Shown here: positions 1-8,990 of the stretch, in pieces
Layout: each line of letters opens with the position of its first letter
How positions within the stretch are numbered: the first letter of the stretch is position 1
From: Fimbriimonadaceae bacterium
GTDB lineage: Bacteria > Armatimonadota > UBA10988
Assembly: GCA_020850355.1 (NCBI GenBank)
Contig: JADZEX010000014.1
Coordinates: 124,001-188,000, forward strand
DNA length: 64,000 nt
Reading direction: 5' to 3'
The notes under the pieces: generated by a model
What the model was told of the DNA's origin: nothing
What the model saw: only the letters and a program-made list of their open reading frames with translations
Databases searched by the model: none
Translations under genes and position numbers: made by a program

Positions 1-292
1 ACTTGGCGTCGACCGGGTCGAGCTCGAAGGCCAGCTCCAGCTTGATCCGCGCGTAGCGGTTGCCGTCGGCCAGGTTGACGGTCTGCACCGGCATCGGCCA
101 GGTGCAGACCTCGACCTCCGGCGGGTCGTCCTCGTACTGCTTCTCGAGCTGCGCCTGCATCGCCTTCTGCTTTTTCGACATCATCATCCCGCCGACCGCC
201 AGCGGACCGACCACCACGGCCAGCAGCAGCACCGCCATCAGCGGGTTCTTCTTCTTCGGCGCCGCGACATCGGCGCTGGGGTTCTCAGCCAT
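1..292 (-). CDS. fliL: FliL, flagellar basal body/stator-associated protein (partial)
   Basis: Only the N-terminal 97 residues are present; the gene runs off the left edge. The sequence has a short basic segment (PKKKNP, residues 12-17), one membrane segment (about 18-36), a charged coiled linker and the first strands of the periplasmic domain (NRYARIKLELAFEL near residues 77-90), the order seen in FliL. FliL sits in the inner membrane beside the MotA/MotB stator and supports torque. The ATG at 290-292 lies 16 bases after the motA-like stop, so the two are probably cotranscribed. In many flagellar operons motB separates motA from fliL; here it does not. Identification rests on the topology, this strand motif and the neighbours. 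Confidence 0.85.
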   Translation of the reverse strand, partial: MAENPSADVAAPKKKNPLMAVLLLAVVVGPLAVGGMMMSKKQKAMQAQLEKQYEDDPPEVEVCTWPMPVQTVNLADGNRYARIKLELAFELDPVDAK

Positions 293-308
293 GGTCTCGC
301 TCCCGTTC

Positions 309-1019
309 TCAGGCCGCGCGCGGCCGCGGCGACGCCAGACGGTCGGCCAGCCGCAGCGGACTCTCGCCGGCGGCCACCGCCACCAGCCCTTCAATCCATA
401 GTTCGTCCAGATCGGCTGCTTCTTGAGCCGCCCGGAGGGCATCTTGTTGACGTGGCACCGCGACCAGCCAGCCAACCGCCAGACCGTACAGCGAAGCACT
501 GAAGGCGCCGCCGATCGCCTTGACCGCCGTCGCGCCGTCGGCGATCTGGACCGCCGCGGCGACCTGCAGGAGGCTCAGCAGCACGCCGACCTGCACCGCC
601 GCGCGGGCCAGCCGGTTCCAAAACCGGGCCGGTGCCGCGGCGGCCAGTTGGCGGGCCAACGCCAGGCGGCGCAAGGCCGGCTCGACCTCCAGCGGGCCGC
701 AGCCGGCGGCGATCAGCTCCAGGCCGCTGCGCTCCAACCCCGTGGCGGCGCGCGCGGCGGCCTCGAGCGCCTTGGTGCCGCCCAGCCGGTGCAGCCGCGC
801 CAGGTCGCACAGCCGCTGCCGCACCGCGGCGTCGCTCGCCGGCTCGTCCGGCACCGCCGTCGGGCGGTCGGGTGACCCGAGCAGCGCGCCGCCGATCCCG
901 TTCCCCAGCAGCAGCAGAGCCACCGGGTCGCCGACCGGGCGCGGCTGCTGGCCCCACCAGGCCGCCAGCAGCAGATCGCCCAACACCACCGCCAGTCCCA
1001 GCCAGGTCAGTCGCGACAT
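309..1019 (-). CDS. motA: MotA-like flagellar stator protein, divergent
   Basis: The 236-residue protein has four hydrophobic segments (about 6-22, 34-48, 140-165 and 168-190), a large cytoplasmic loop between the second and third, and a MotA-like C-terminal tail (LDELWIEGLVAVAAGESP). MotA forms the proton- or ion-conducting stator ring with MotB. The segment before helix 3, usually a conserved P-x-x-G-x-x-G-T stretch, reads ARAAVQVGVLLSLLQ here, so the usual stator proline is not visible. The start ATG overlaps the upstream M14 gene by 13 bases. No motB follows. The identification comes from topology, the C-terminal motif and location; a degenerate or specialised stator subunit is possible. 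Confidence 0.7.
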   Translation of the reverse strand: MSRLTWLGLAVVLGDLLLAAWWGQQPRPVGDPVALLLLGNGIGGALLGSPDRPTAVPDEPASDAAVRQRLCDLARLHRLGGTKALEAAARAATGLERSGLELIAAGCGPLEVEPALRRLALARQLAAAAPARFWNRLARAAVQVGVLLSLLQVAAAVQIADGATAVKAIGGAFSASLYGLAVGWLVAVPRQQDALRAAQEAADLDELWIEGLVAVAAGESPLRLADRLASPRPRAA

Positions 1020-2032
1020 CGACGGCTCCGGGGCTCGGCGAGCGGCGCCGGACAGAGCCCGGCACCGGTCACCAGCAAACCGGTCCAGGCGGCCAGGGCC
1101 AGCGGCCAGGGCAGCGGTAGCGGCGGCCGGACCGGGCGGGGCGGGGCGGCCGCGGCCGCTGGTGCCGCCGGCGGCGGTGCGAAGTCCCGCGGTGCGCGCC
1201 AGCCGGCCGCGCCGCGCAACGGGTCCCAGCGCGCTCGCAGCGCGGCGTGGCGGGTCTGCAGCTCGTCCAGCAGCGCGACCAGCAGACGTGCGCCGGGGTC
1301 GCTGCGGCCGTCGCCCACTTCCACCAGCAGGGCGGGCACCCCGCGGGCGGCGAAAGCCCGGTGGCAGAGCGTCTGGGCGCTGCCGGGGCCGGTTGTGAGC
1401 GGGATCACCGGCTCGCCCAGGGCGCGGTGGCGGGCCACCAGGACCGCCTGCAGTTGGCGCAACGGCTCGTCGATGGCCGGGCGCCCGGTGGCATACCGCT
1501 CGACCCAGTCGGGGTGCCGTCGCCGTCCGCCAACCACGCCGTCGAAGGCGTGCAGGTCGAACACCAGGTGGATCCGCCAGCGGCGCACCAGGTCGGCCAC
1601 CAGCCGGGTCTCGGGTTGGCTGAGGGCGGCCCAGTCGCGGTTCAGGTCGACCCCGGCCGCGTTCGCCCGCCGGCCGCGGGCCGCGCCATCGGGGTTCAGG
1701 CTGGGAATCACGAAGACCGCCACGGCGGGCCAGGCGCCCGAGCCCGCCAGGCTGCGCAGCCAGAGCAGCACGCTGTTGCCGGGAGACGCCTCGTCACCGT
1801 GCTGCCCGGCGATCACCAGCACGCGGATCTGCGACTCCAGGCGCTCCGGCCGGCTGGAGGCGAGCAAGAGCTGGATCGGCCGGCCCTCCGGGGAGTGGCT
1901 GACCGTGCGCAGCGCCAGGCCGGGCACGCCCGCCGCGGCGGCCGTCATCGCGGTGGCATACTCGCCGGGCGGTGGCGGCGCGGCGGTCGCCAGGCTGGCG
2001 CTGGCCAGCACCACCAGCAGACCGCGCGTCAT
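1007..2032 (-). CDS. M14-family zinc carboxypeptidase, secreted and C-terminally anchored
   Basis: A 341-residue peptidase of the M14 family. Zinc ligands are visible as H78-x-x-E81 (GQHGDE) and H161 (FDLHAFDG). The substrate-binding stretch NPDG (113-116) with NRDW (131-134) is present, and E238 in LLVEVG fits the catalytic glutamate. A signal peptide (residues 1-18, LLVVLASASLATA) and a hydrophobic segment near residues 305-328 suggest an enzyme held on the outer face of the inner membrane. Some M14 proteins trim peptidoglycan stem peptides (Csd4/Pgp1), so a wall-remodelling role during flagellum assembly is plausible but inferred. The start is the ATG that overlaps the flbD stop by four bases (ATGA). 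Confidence 0.85.
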   Translation of the reverse strand: MTRGLLVVLASASLATAAPPPPGEYATAMTAAAAGVPGLALRTVSHSPEGRPIQLLLASSRPERLESQIRVLVIAGQHGDEASPGNSVLLWLRSLAGSGAWPAVAVFVIPSLNPDGAARGRRANAAGVDLNRDWAALSQPETRLVADLVRRWRIHLVFDLHAFDGVVGGRRRHPDWVERYATGRPAIDEPLRQLQAVLVARHRALGEPVIPLTTGPGSAQTLCHRAFAARGVPALLVEVGDGRSDPGARLLVALLDELQTRHAALRARWDPLRGAAGWRAPRDFAPPPAAPAAAAAPPRPVRPPLPLPWPLALAAWTGLLVTGAGLCPAPLAEPRSRRCRD

Positions 2033-2283
2033 GGGTTCGCCTCGTCCTCCTGCCCGGCGGCCCAGCGCGACGGCAGGATCCCCAGCGGGTGGCCGGCGAG
2101 GTGCTCGAAGACGCTGCGGCGGTAGCTCAAGCAGCGGCTGAGCACCTGGTCGACCGACTCGCGGACCAGGTAGACCTTGCTGTTGGTCAGCTTCAGCACC
2201 GTATTGGGAGTCGCCTCGATGGTCTCGATCAGCTCGGCGTTGAGCACGAACTGCGAGCCGTCGAGGCGATGCAGCTTGATCAT
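2029..2283 (-). CDS. flbD: FlbD/SwrD family flagellar protein
   Basis: An 84-residue protein beginning MIKLHRLDGSQFVLNAELIE, the hallmark of the FlbD family (SwrD in Bacillus, where it raises flagellar motor power). This is the short FlbD named in flagellar operons, not the Caulobacter response regulator of the same name. The core is residues 1-60; the C-terminal 25 residues are a polar extension. It follows flgE after a gap that holds a strong hairpin and overlaps the M14 gene by four bases. Confidence 0.9.
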   Translation of the reverse strand: MIKLHRLDGSQFVLNAELIETIEATPNTVLKLTNSKVYLVRESVDQVLSRCLSYRRSVFEHLAGHPLGILPSRWAAGQEDEANP

Positions 2284-2313
2284 CGACGCTCTCTGATGGA
2301 GTCATCGGCCGCG

Positions 2314-2350
2314 CCGCCGCCGGGCTGCAGGGGGCTGCGCCCGGCGGCGG
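2314..2350 (-). terminator. 12-bp perfect stem-loop after flgE
   Basis: CCGCCGCCGGGC at 2314-2325 pairs perfectly with GCCCGGCGGCGG at 2339-2350 around a 13-base loop. It begins 13 bases downstream of the flgE stop on the minus strand, in the only gap between flgE and flbD. There is no T-run after it, so it may act as an attenuator or 3' stabiliser of the flgE message rather than a full terminator. Confidence 0.6.
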
Positions 2351-2362
2351 TGAGCTACGAGG

Positions 2363-3610
2363 TTAGCGCTTCAGGCTGAGCGCGTCCTGCATGATCTCGT
2401 CGGCCGTGGTGATCATGCGGGTCGCGGCCTGGTAGCCGCGCTGCAGGATGATCAGGGTGGTCAGCTCGTTGGCGAGGTCGGTGTTGGAGCGCTCCAGGGT
2501 CTGCGCCTGGATGTTCCCCGCACCGGCGTTGCCGGCCGTCACGACCTGCGGCGAACCGGTGTTGGCCGACTGCTGGAAGAGGTTGTCGGCCTTGCGGTTG
2601 AGGCCCTGCAGGTTGGCGAAGTTGACGATCGCCAACTGCGCCAGCGGGCGCGTCTGACCGTTCGAGAAGACCGCCGAGACGCGACCCACGTCGTCGGTCA
2701 CGACGTCCACCAGGAAGCCGGGCGGGAAACCGTCCTGGTTGGTGGTCTCGACTTCCGACGGGGCCGCGAACTGGGTCAGCTTGGCGAGGTCGAGCTCGAT
2801 CTCTTGAGGGTCGGTGCCGCCGGCGGTGACGCCGCCCGAGGCGGCGGTGATGTTGCAGGTGCCGATGCCGCCCGTGGCAACGTCGCCGACCGCGTTGAAG
2901 ACCAGCGCGCCGGAGCCGACGGTGGTCGGGCCAGTGCCGACCTGGGCCGTCCAGTTCCAGGTGTTGGCCGCGGCAGCGCGGGTGAAGGTGACGGTCATGA
3001 CGTGCGACACGCCGAAGCTGTCGTGGTAGCGGTATTGCATCTGCGTGGCCTCGCCGACGGTCGTCGCGGCGTTGAGGTTACCGGCGATCTGCGCGGTGCT
3101 GGTGGCCTTGGCGTTCAGCGTCAGCCCCGGCGGGATGTCGATGTCGGTCGGCAGCGCGCCGTCGGGAATCGTGTTGGTGGTCGTGTCGTAGAGCAGGCCC
3201 TGCACCGCCAGGCCGCTGGAGGCGTGGCTCAGGCGGCCGTTGGCGTCGAGGGTCAGCGCGCCGTCGCGGCTGTAGAACTCGTTGCCGTCGGCGTCCTGCA
3301 ACATGAAGAAGCCGCGGCCGAGGATCGCCAGGTCGAGGTTCTCACCGGTGTGGATCAGGGACCCCTGGGCGTACTGCGTGGCGGTGGTGCCGAGCCGCAC
3401 GCCGGCGCCGACCTGCAAGGGATCGAGGCCGGCCAGACCGTCGGTGGCGCCGCGGGCGCTGCGCAGGTTCTGGCTGAACAGCGACTTGAACTGCGCGCGC
3501 TGGGTCTTGTAGCCGCTGGTGTTCAGGTTGGCGATGTTGTTGGCATGGATGTCGATCCCCACGACGTGGGTCTGCAGGCTCGACATCGCGGTCGAAAAAG
3601 TCCGACTCAT
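2363..3610 (-). CDS. flgE: Flagellar hook protein FlgE
   Basis: A 415-residue hook protein. The N-terminus contains the rod/hook signature (IDIHANNIANLNTSGYKTQRA, within residues 19-39). The FlgE/F/G-like core follows (LDLAILGRGFFML, about 91-103), then a variable surface domain (about 170-290). The C-terminal heptad helix reads SNTDLANELTTLIILQRGYQA. FlgE polymerises into the curved hook outside the cell. The length is close to the usual 400-450. Stable hairpins lie in the gaps on both sides of the gene (2314-2350 and 3644-3700), which could set its mRNA level apart from its neighbours. Confidence 0.95.
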   Translation of the reverse strand: MSRTFSTAMSSLQTHVVGIDIHANNIANLNTSGYKTQRAQFKSLFSQNLRSARGATDGLAGLDPLQVGAGVRLGTTATQYAQGSLIHTGENLDLAILGRGFFMLQDADGNEFYSRDGALTLDANGRLSHASSGLAVQGLLYDTTTNTIPDGALPTDIDIPPGLTLNAKATSTAQIAGNLNAATTVGEATQMQYRYHDSFGVSHVMTVTFTRAAAANTWNWTAQVGTGPTTVGSGALVFNAVGDVATGGIGTCNITAASGGVTAGGTDPQEIELDLAKLTQFAAPSEVETTNQDGFPPGFLVDVVTDDVGRVSAVFSNGQTRPLAQLAIVNFANLQGLNRKADNLFQQSANTGSPQVVTAGNAGAGNIQAQTLERSNTDLANELTTLIILQRGYQAATRMITTADEIMQDALSLKR

Positions 3611-3643
3611 GCGTCACTCCCAAAGGCGCGGCCGCAGCCGCGA

Positions 3644-3666
3644 ACGGTCGTCTGTCGGGCGACCGT
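3644..3666 (-). other. Small stem-loop upstream of flgE
   Basis: ACGGTCG (3644-3650) and CGACCGT (3660-3666) are perfect complements around a 9-base loop in the 113-base gap before flgE. It could be part of a processing or stabilising element together with the larger hairpin at 3674-3700. Confidence 0.4.
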
Positions 3667-3673
3667 CGGTCGG

Positions 3674-3700
3674 GGGGCTTCCTCCGAGAGGACCAGCCCC
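3674..3700 (-). other. Stem-loop in the gap between the TIGR02530 gene and flgE
   Basis: GGGGCT (3674-3679) pairs with AGCCCC (3695-3700), and TCCTC (3680-3684) with GAGGA (3688-3692), around a CGA loop with a two-base bulge. The stem is 11 pairs in all. It lies between the stop of the preceding gene (3724) and the flgE start (3610), with no T-run. Confidence 0.5.
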
Positions 3701-3723
3701 GGTCAGCAGTCCGGTACGGCGTG

Positions 3724-4107
3724 TTAGGCGATCACCATGCTGTCGATGTTGGTGAAGACGCGCTCCCGCAAGCTGTCCTGGTCGGCCACGGTGACCACCT
3801 TGCGGTCGGCCACGCCAACCACGAAGACGGTCTGGTCGAGCAGCACCAGGCTGGTCTTGCTGCCTTTCGCCTGCGCCCGGTCGACGGCCCCGGTCAAGCG
3901 GCCGAGGGTCTCGTCGTCGAGCCGGATGCCGCGCTGTTCGAGGCGTTCCAGGGCGTGTTTCGAGAACTCGACCCCGGCCGGCGCGGCGGTCTGCCGGCTG
4001 ACTGCGGTCTGCAGCGCGTCGGCAAAGGCCCGGCTGCCAGTCTGGCGAGGCGCGGTCCGTTCGCTTTCACGAACCTCCTGTGCTTGTCGGATCGGATCGA
4101 GCCGCAT
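3724..4107 (-). CDS. Flagellar operon protein, TIGR02530 type
   Basis: A 127-residue cytoplasmic protein. The conserved core FSKHALERLEQRGI (about residues 48-61) and a C-terminal segment ending VFTNIDSMVIA match the small flagellar operon protein that usually sits between flgD and flgE in Firmicutes-like flagellar clusters. Its precise role is not established; location suggests hook assembly. It follows flgD after 21 bases and precedes flgE by 113 bases containing hairpins. Confidence 0.85.
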   Translation of the reverse strand: MRLDPIRQAQEVRESERTAPRQTGSRAFADALQTAVSRQTAAPAGVEFSKHALERLEQRGIRLDDETLGRLTGAVDRAQAKGSKTSLVLLDQTVFVVGVADRKVVTVADQDSLRERVFTNIDSMVIA

Positions 4108-4128
4108 TGCTCTCCTCCGAAGATCAGC

Positions 4129-4542
4129 CTACGACACCTTGGTGATGTCGTCCAGCGAGAGACCGAGCGCCCCGATGTTGATCACCGGCTCACCGTCGGT
4201 CATCGTCACACTGTCCACCTTGCCCTCGACGGCCTGGTCGTTGTAGACACCATTGACCTGGTGCCCGATCAGGGCCATCGCGCGCATCGTCTCGTCGCGG
4301 GCGAGCATTTCGCCCATCTGCTTGTTGAGGGTGGTCTGCTGCTGAAACGTCGACAGCGTCGCCATCTGCTCCATCATCTGCTGCGTATCGGTGCCCTTCA
4401 TCGGGTCCTGATAGCGCAACTGCGCGATGAACAGTTGCATGAAGGCGTCGGCGTCGAGGTCCTGCTTGGGCGTTCCCTTCGGGCGGGCCGAGACGTCGTA
4501 GGTCCCGGTGCCCGTGGTGCCCTGGATGGTGGTGCTACCCAT
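4129..4542 (-). CDS. flgD: FlgD, hook-capping scaffold protein (short form)
   Basis: A 137-residue protein with the FlgD N-terminal signature LDADAFMQLFIAQLRYQDPM (about residues 24-43), followed by the TQQMMEQMATLSTFQQQ helix. FlgD caps the growing hook so that FlgE subunits can polymerise. The protein lacks the longer Ig/Tudor-like C-terminal region of enterobacterial FlgD and resembles the short Bacillus-type protein. The ATG at 4540-4542 is chosen because the homologous region starts just after it and the upstream gene stops at 4553; in-frame codons further upstream lie inside that gene and are unlikely to be used. Confidence 0.9.
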   Translation of the reverse strand: MGSTTIQGTTGTGTYDVSARPKGTPKQDLDADAFMQLFIAQLRYQDPMKGTDTQQMMEQMATLSTFQQQTTLNKQMGEMLARDETMRAMALIGHQVNGVYNDQAVEGKVDSVTMTDGEPVINIGALGLSLDDITKVS

Positions 4543-4552
4543 CTTGGCTCCT

Positions 4553-7033
4553 TCAGGCCCACTCGGCCAGGGTGCCGCCGCCGGTTGGCGTGCTGGTCCG
4601 GGCCAGCCGCACCGGCTGCGGGTCAGGGTCCGCCGCGGCGGCGTCGTCGCGGGCGGTGGCGTACTGCGGCAGCGGTTGCTGCTGCGGTTGCGGCTGCTGC
4701 TGATCGCGGCGGCCGACATCGAAACTGCCCAGCGCCAGCCCGTGCTCGCGGAGGGCCTCCTGAAGCTGCGGCAACTGCTGCTGCATCTCGCGGCGCAGCC
4801 CCTCGTGGGAGGTCTGCATCGTGACATGCACGCCGCTCGCGTCGCGCAGCACGCGGATCGCCACTTGCCCGGCTTCGGGGTGGCGCACTTCGACGGTGAA
4901 CTGGTCGCTGCCGGGGCTCCGCAGCAGGCGGGCCTGACCGGCGATCTGCTGCGTCACCTCGCGCGGGTTGTCGGCCACCAGCGGACCGCTCGGCCGCTCG
5001 GTAGGCCGCGTGGCGGCGGTCCGGGCAGTCTCGCCGAGGCTGAAGACGGGCGCCGGATCGGTGGCCTCGTCGCTGCGCGAGACGCTCTCCACGCGGGCGG
5101 TCGGTCGCGGCGGGCGCTGCTCGCGGTCCGGGGTCGGCGTCTCACTGCCGGCCACGGCGGCCGTCGCGCCCGGCGTCACCGCGGCGAGCGTGCTGCTCGA
5201 CGAGGGGTTGTCCCGCTCCTGCCGCGGAGCCGCTGGCTCGGCCGGCAGGCGGCGCTCGGCGGCTGGCGGTTCCGGAGCCACCGGCTGCTCCAGCGGTGGC
5301 TCGCTGAGCGCCGCCGTCAGGCTGCGGACGCCTTCCACCAGCGGCTCAGCGACGGCCTGCACGCTCTGCGTGACGACTTCGGCCACGCCGGGCAGCGCCG
5401 AACGCGGGGCGAGCCGCCGCGGGGCCGGGTTGTCGAGGGCCTCGCCGAGTGCTGGCAGCGGCGGCTCGGCGACCGGGGCCGGGGCCAGCGCGGGGGCTGC
5501 CGGGTCAGCCGCCGGCGCCACCAGCGTGGCGGCGGGCGGGGTCACCGCGGCGGGCCGCACGACCGGCTGGGGCGCCGGCTCGGCGGGCCGCGGACTGACC
5601 TCCGGGGAGGGCCCCGGCGCCTCGCGCGGGCCGAGCAGGTGGCGCGGATTGGAGGTCGGCAGACGGCGGGCCACGCCCGCTGGGGCGCTGGCCACCGCGG
5701 GAGTCGGCGCGGGCGGGTTGGCGGGCGGCGCTGGCGCGGCGGGCGGTGGCGCCGCCATGGAAGGTGTCGCGCTGTCGGCCACCGGCGCGGGGCTGGCGGT
5801 CGGCGCGGGGGCCGGCTCCGGGGCGGCCGGCGCCGGGACGCTGGCCACGCTGCTCGGAGCGATCGGCGGCAGCTCGGCCGGGGCGGCTGCCGCGGCGGGC
5901 TGCTCCGGGCGCGGCGCGGCGCTGCTGCGCCGGGTGACCGTCACGGCCGGCTGTGTCGGGGCCTCGCTGGCGGGCAGTTCGTCGTCTGTCGGCAGCGGCG
6001 TCGGCGCGGCCGCGGCGGCCTGCAGGGCGCGTTCGATGCTGGCGGCCGACTCGCCCTTGGTGGGGCGCGTGGTCAGCCGCGGGCCGACCGGCAGCGGCGC
6101 CACCGGAGTCGCCGCCGGCGTCGAGGTGGCGCTGCTGCTGCGCGTCGGGGCGGCCAGCGGCGGCGTCGCCGACGGCTGGACCACCGCGCTCGGCGCGGTC
6201 AGGGCGGGCAGCTCTTCCTGGAAGGCCGCCTGCCGCCGCAGCACTTTCGGGATGTAGTCCTGCGTCTCGCGGTAGGGCGGCACGCCGCCGTAGCGCTTGA
6301 CGGCGTTGGGGCCGGCGTTGTAGCCGGCCAGCGCCAGCTTCAGATCGCCGTCGAAGGTGGCGAGCATCTTCTTCAGCTCGCGGACCCCGCCGTCGATGTT
6401 CTGAGCCGGGTCAAAGGGATCGCTGACGCCGAGTTCGCGGCAGTTCTCGGGCATCAACTGCAACAGCCCCATCGCGCCAGCCGACGACACGCAGCGCGGG
6501 TTGAAGTCGGACTCGGTCTGCATCACCGCCAGCACCAGGGACTCGTCGACCCCGTACTTCTGGCAGGCTTCCTTGACCAGCCGGCGGTAGGCGGCGGGCA
6601 CGTTAGGGGCCTTGCTGCTGCTGCCGACGCTGCGGCTGGAGGCGCTGCTGGCGGTGCCCGCGGCCGGCACGGCGCGGTCTTGCTGCAGCACCTCGCGGGC
6701 CACCGCGGCGCTCGGCAGACCGACCTCGAAGCCGCTGCCGGCCGCGGTCCGCGGGGTTGCCAACGGCTCGGCGGGCGGGGCCGTGGTGGGCAGCGTCAAG
6801 GGCAGGCCAGCGGCCGCGGCGAGCGCGCTGGGTGCGCTGGCGGGCAGGTTGCTGGTGGGGTTGAGCTGCGCCGGGTCGGCCGGCTGCAGCACCGCCTGCA
6901 ACGCCTGTTGGAAGCTCCCGGTCGACGTCGGCGACTGGGATTGGGTGGGGGCCACTTCCGGGTTCAGTTGGTCCAGCAGCCCCTGGATCTGGTTGACGCG
7001 GGCGAACAGGTCGCCCAGCCCATCGGGGATCAT
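4553..7033 (-). CDS. fliK: Lytic transglycosylase-FliK fusion (hook-length control)
   Basis: An 826-residue protein joining two flagellar activities. Residues about 147-270 are a soluble lytic transglycosylase (SLT) domain with catalytic E174 in MQTESDFNPR, then GAMGLLQLMP and ALAGYNAGPNAVKRYGG. Residues about 280-680 are a very long Pro/Ala-rich linker. Residues about 690-765 match the FliK C-terminal domain (VEVRHPEAGQVAIRVLRD and the helix LRREMQQQLPQLQEALREHG), which switches export from hook to filament. In most bacteria FliK has no muralytic domain and the wall-cutting enzyme is FlgJ. There is no obvious signal peptide, as expected for export through the flagellar type III apparatus. 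It overlaps fliJ by four bases. Confidence 0.88.
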   Translation of the reverse strand: MIPDGLGDLFARVNQIQGLLDQLNPEVAPTQSQSPTSTGSFQQALQAVLQPADPAQLNPTSNLPASAPSALAAAAGLPLTLPTTAPPAEPLATPRTAAGSGFEVGLPSAAVAREVLQQDRAVPAAGTASSASSRSVGSSSKAPNVPAAYRRLVKEACQKYGVDESLVLAVMQTESDFNPRCVSSAGAMGLLQLMPENCRELGVSDPFDPAQNIDGGVRELKKMLATFDGDLKLALAGYNAGPNAVKRYGGVPPYRETQDYIPKVLRRQAAFQEELPALTAPSAVVQPSATPPLAAPTRSSSATSTPAATPVAPLPVGPRLTTRPTKGESAASIERALQAAAAAPTPLPTDDELPASEAPTQPAVTVTRRSSAAPRPEQPAAAAAPAELPPIAPSSVASVPAPAAPEPAPAPTASPAPVADSATPSMAAPPPAAPAPPANPPAPTPAVASAPAGVARRLPTSNPRHLLGPREAPGPSPEVSPRPAEPAPQPVVRPAAVTPPAATLVAPAADPAAPALAPAPVAEPPLPALGEALDNPAPRRLAPRSALPGVAEVVTQSVQAVAEPLVEGVRSLTAALSEPPLEQPVAPEPPAAERRLPAEPAAPRQERDNPSSSSTLAAVTPGATAAVAGSETPTPDREQRPPRPTARVESVSRSDEATDPAPVFSLGETARTAATRPTERPSGPLVADNPREVTQQIAGQARLLRSPGSDQFTVEVRHPEAGQVAIRVLRDASGVHVTMQTSHEGLRREMQQQLPQLQEALREHGLALGSFDVGRRDQQQPQPQQQPLPQYATARDDAAAADPDPQPVRLARTSTPTGGGTLAEWA

Positions 7034-7482
7034 GGCTCTCTCCCCTTCCGGGCGTTGTGCCCGATCACTGCGAACTCGTCATTCATCGCCTGCTCCGCGG
7101 CATCGGCGTCCCGGCGGTACTGCTCGCGCAACTCCTCTTTCAGTCGCTCCAGGGGCTTGCGCTCCTGCTGCGCGGCGACGAAGTCGGTGCGGCGTGCTTC
7201 CACCGTCAGTTCCCATTCGGCCAGGATCTGGGCCTGCTTTAGGGCCGTCGCCTCCAAGAGGTCCAAATCGCGCCAGGCGTAGACAATCTCGTGGGGTGGC
7301 AGGTCGGCCAGTTCGTCGCTCAGGCGGACCGTCGCCGCGCGGATCGCGCTGCGGGTCGCGGCGAGTTGGGCCTCGGCGGCGTTACGGTCGGCGATGGCGG
7401 CCTGCAGCGCCTGCCGCGCTTCTTGTTCGCGGAAGCGCCGCAGCCGCAGGACACTCTCGAGAGGAAACTCGAACCGCTTCAT
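7030..7482 (-). CDS. fliJ: FliJ, flagellar export chaperone
   Basis: A 150-residue, almost entirely helical coiled-coil protein. It opens with the FliJ signature FEFPLESVLRLRRFREQEARQ (within residues 4-24) and continues with alanine-, glutamate- and arginine-rich heptads. FliJ links the FliI ATPase to the export gate. It is the first gene of this operon in the window: the next gene upstream (7643) is divergent, so fliH and fliI must lie elsewhere. The 3' end overlaps the fusion gene by four bases. Confidence 0.88.
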   Translation of the reverse strand: MKRFEFPLESVLRLRRFREQEARQALQAAIADRNAAEAQLAATRSAIRAATVRLSDELADLPPHEIVYAWRDLDLLEATALKQAQILAEWELTVEARRTDFVAAQQERKPLERLKEELREQYRRDADAAEQAMNDEFAVIGHNARKGREP

Positions 7483-7584
7483 CGGACCTCGCCAGCACGG
7501 TTATAGCGCGCCGCCGGAGCCGCTGACCATAGCCTGAATGGGCCCTTCCGGTGGCCGCCCCGTGGTCTGCGGGCAACCCTCGCG

Positions 7585-7613
7585 TTGACAGCGCCCTGGG
7601 GGCAGACTACGAT
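7585..7613 (+). promoter_or_regulatory. Sigma70-type promoter for the Cys-rich membrane protein
   Basis: TTGACA at 7585-7590, a 17-base spacer and TACGAT at 7608-7613 match the housekeeping promoter with ideal spacing. Transcription would start near 7620, about 23 bases before the ATG at 7643. The rest of the 160-base divergent gap (7483-7642) shows only a minus-strand TATAAC at 7500-7505 with no convincing -35, which could serve fliJ. Confidence 0.65.
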
Positions 7614-7642
7614 GCAGCTGGGGTGGCGGTTGGAGCAGCCCG

Positions 7643-8955
<1,313 letters not shown>

Positions 8956-8961
8956 CCGTTG

Positions 8962-8970
8962 TGCTATGAT
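8962..8970 (+). promoter_or_regulatory. Extended -10 promoter for aroQ
   Basis: TGCTATGAT is an extended -10 (TGn plus TATGAT at 8965-8970) just after the DUF5522 stop. Transcription would begin near 8977, 14 bases before the aroQ ATG, leaving room for the GGCGGGAG ribosome-binding site. No good -35 is present, as is common for extended -10 promoters. Confidence 0.5.
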
Positions 8971-8990
8971 CGCCGGCGGGAGTCCTTCCG

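Noticed and set aside
4508-7282. Very long plus-strand frame opposite the fliK fusion gene
   Set aside because: It is antisense to the SLT-FliK gene, is composed of Arg/Gly/Ala repeats and has no recognisable domain; such frames are expected in very GC-rich DNA.
7483-7642. Sigma28-type flagellar promoter before fliJ
   Set aside because: Neither a TAAA-type -35 nor a GCCGATAA-type -10 is visible; only a minus-strand TATAAC.
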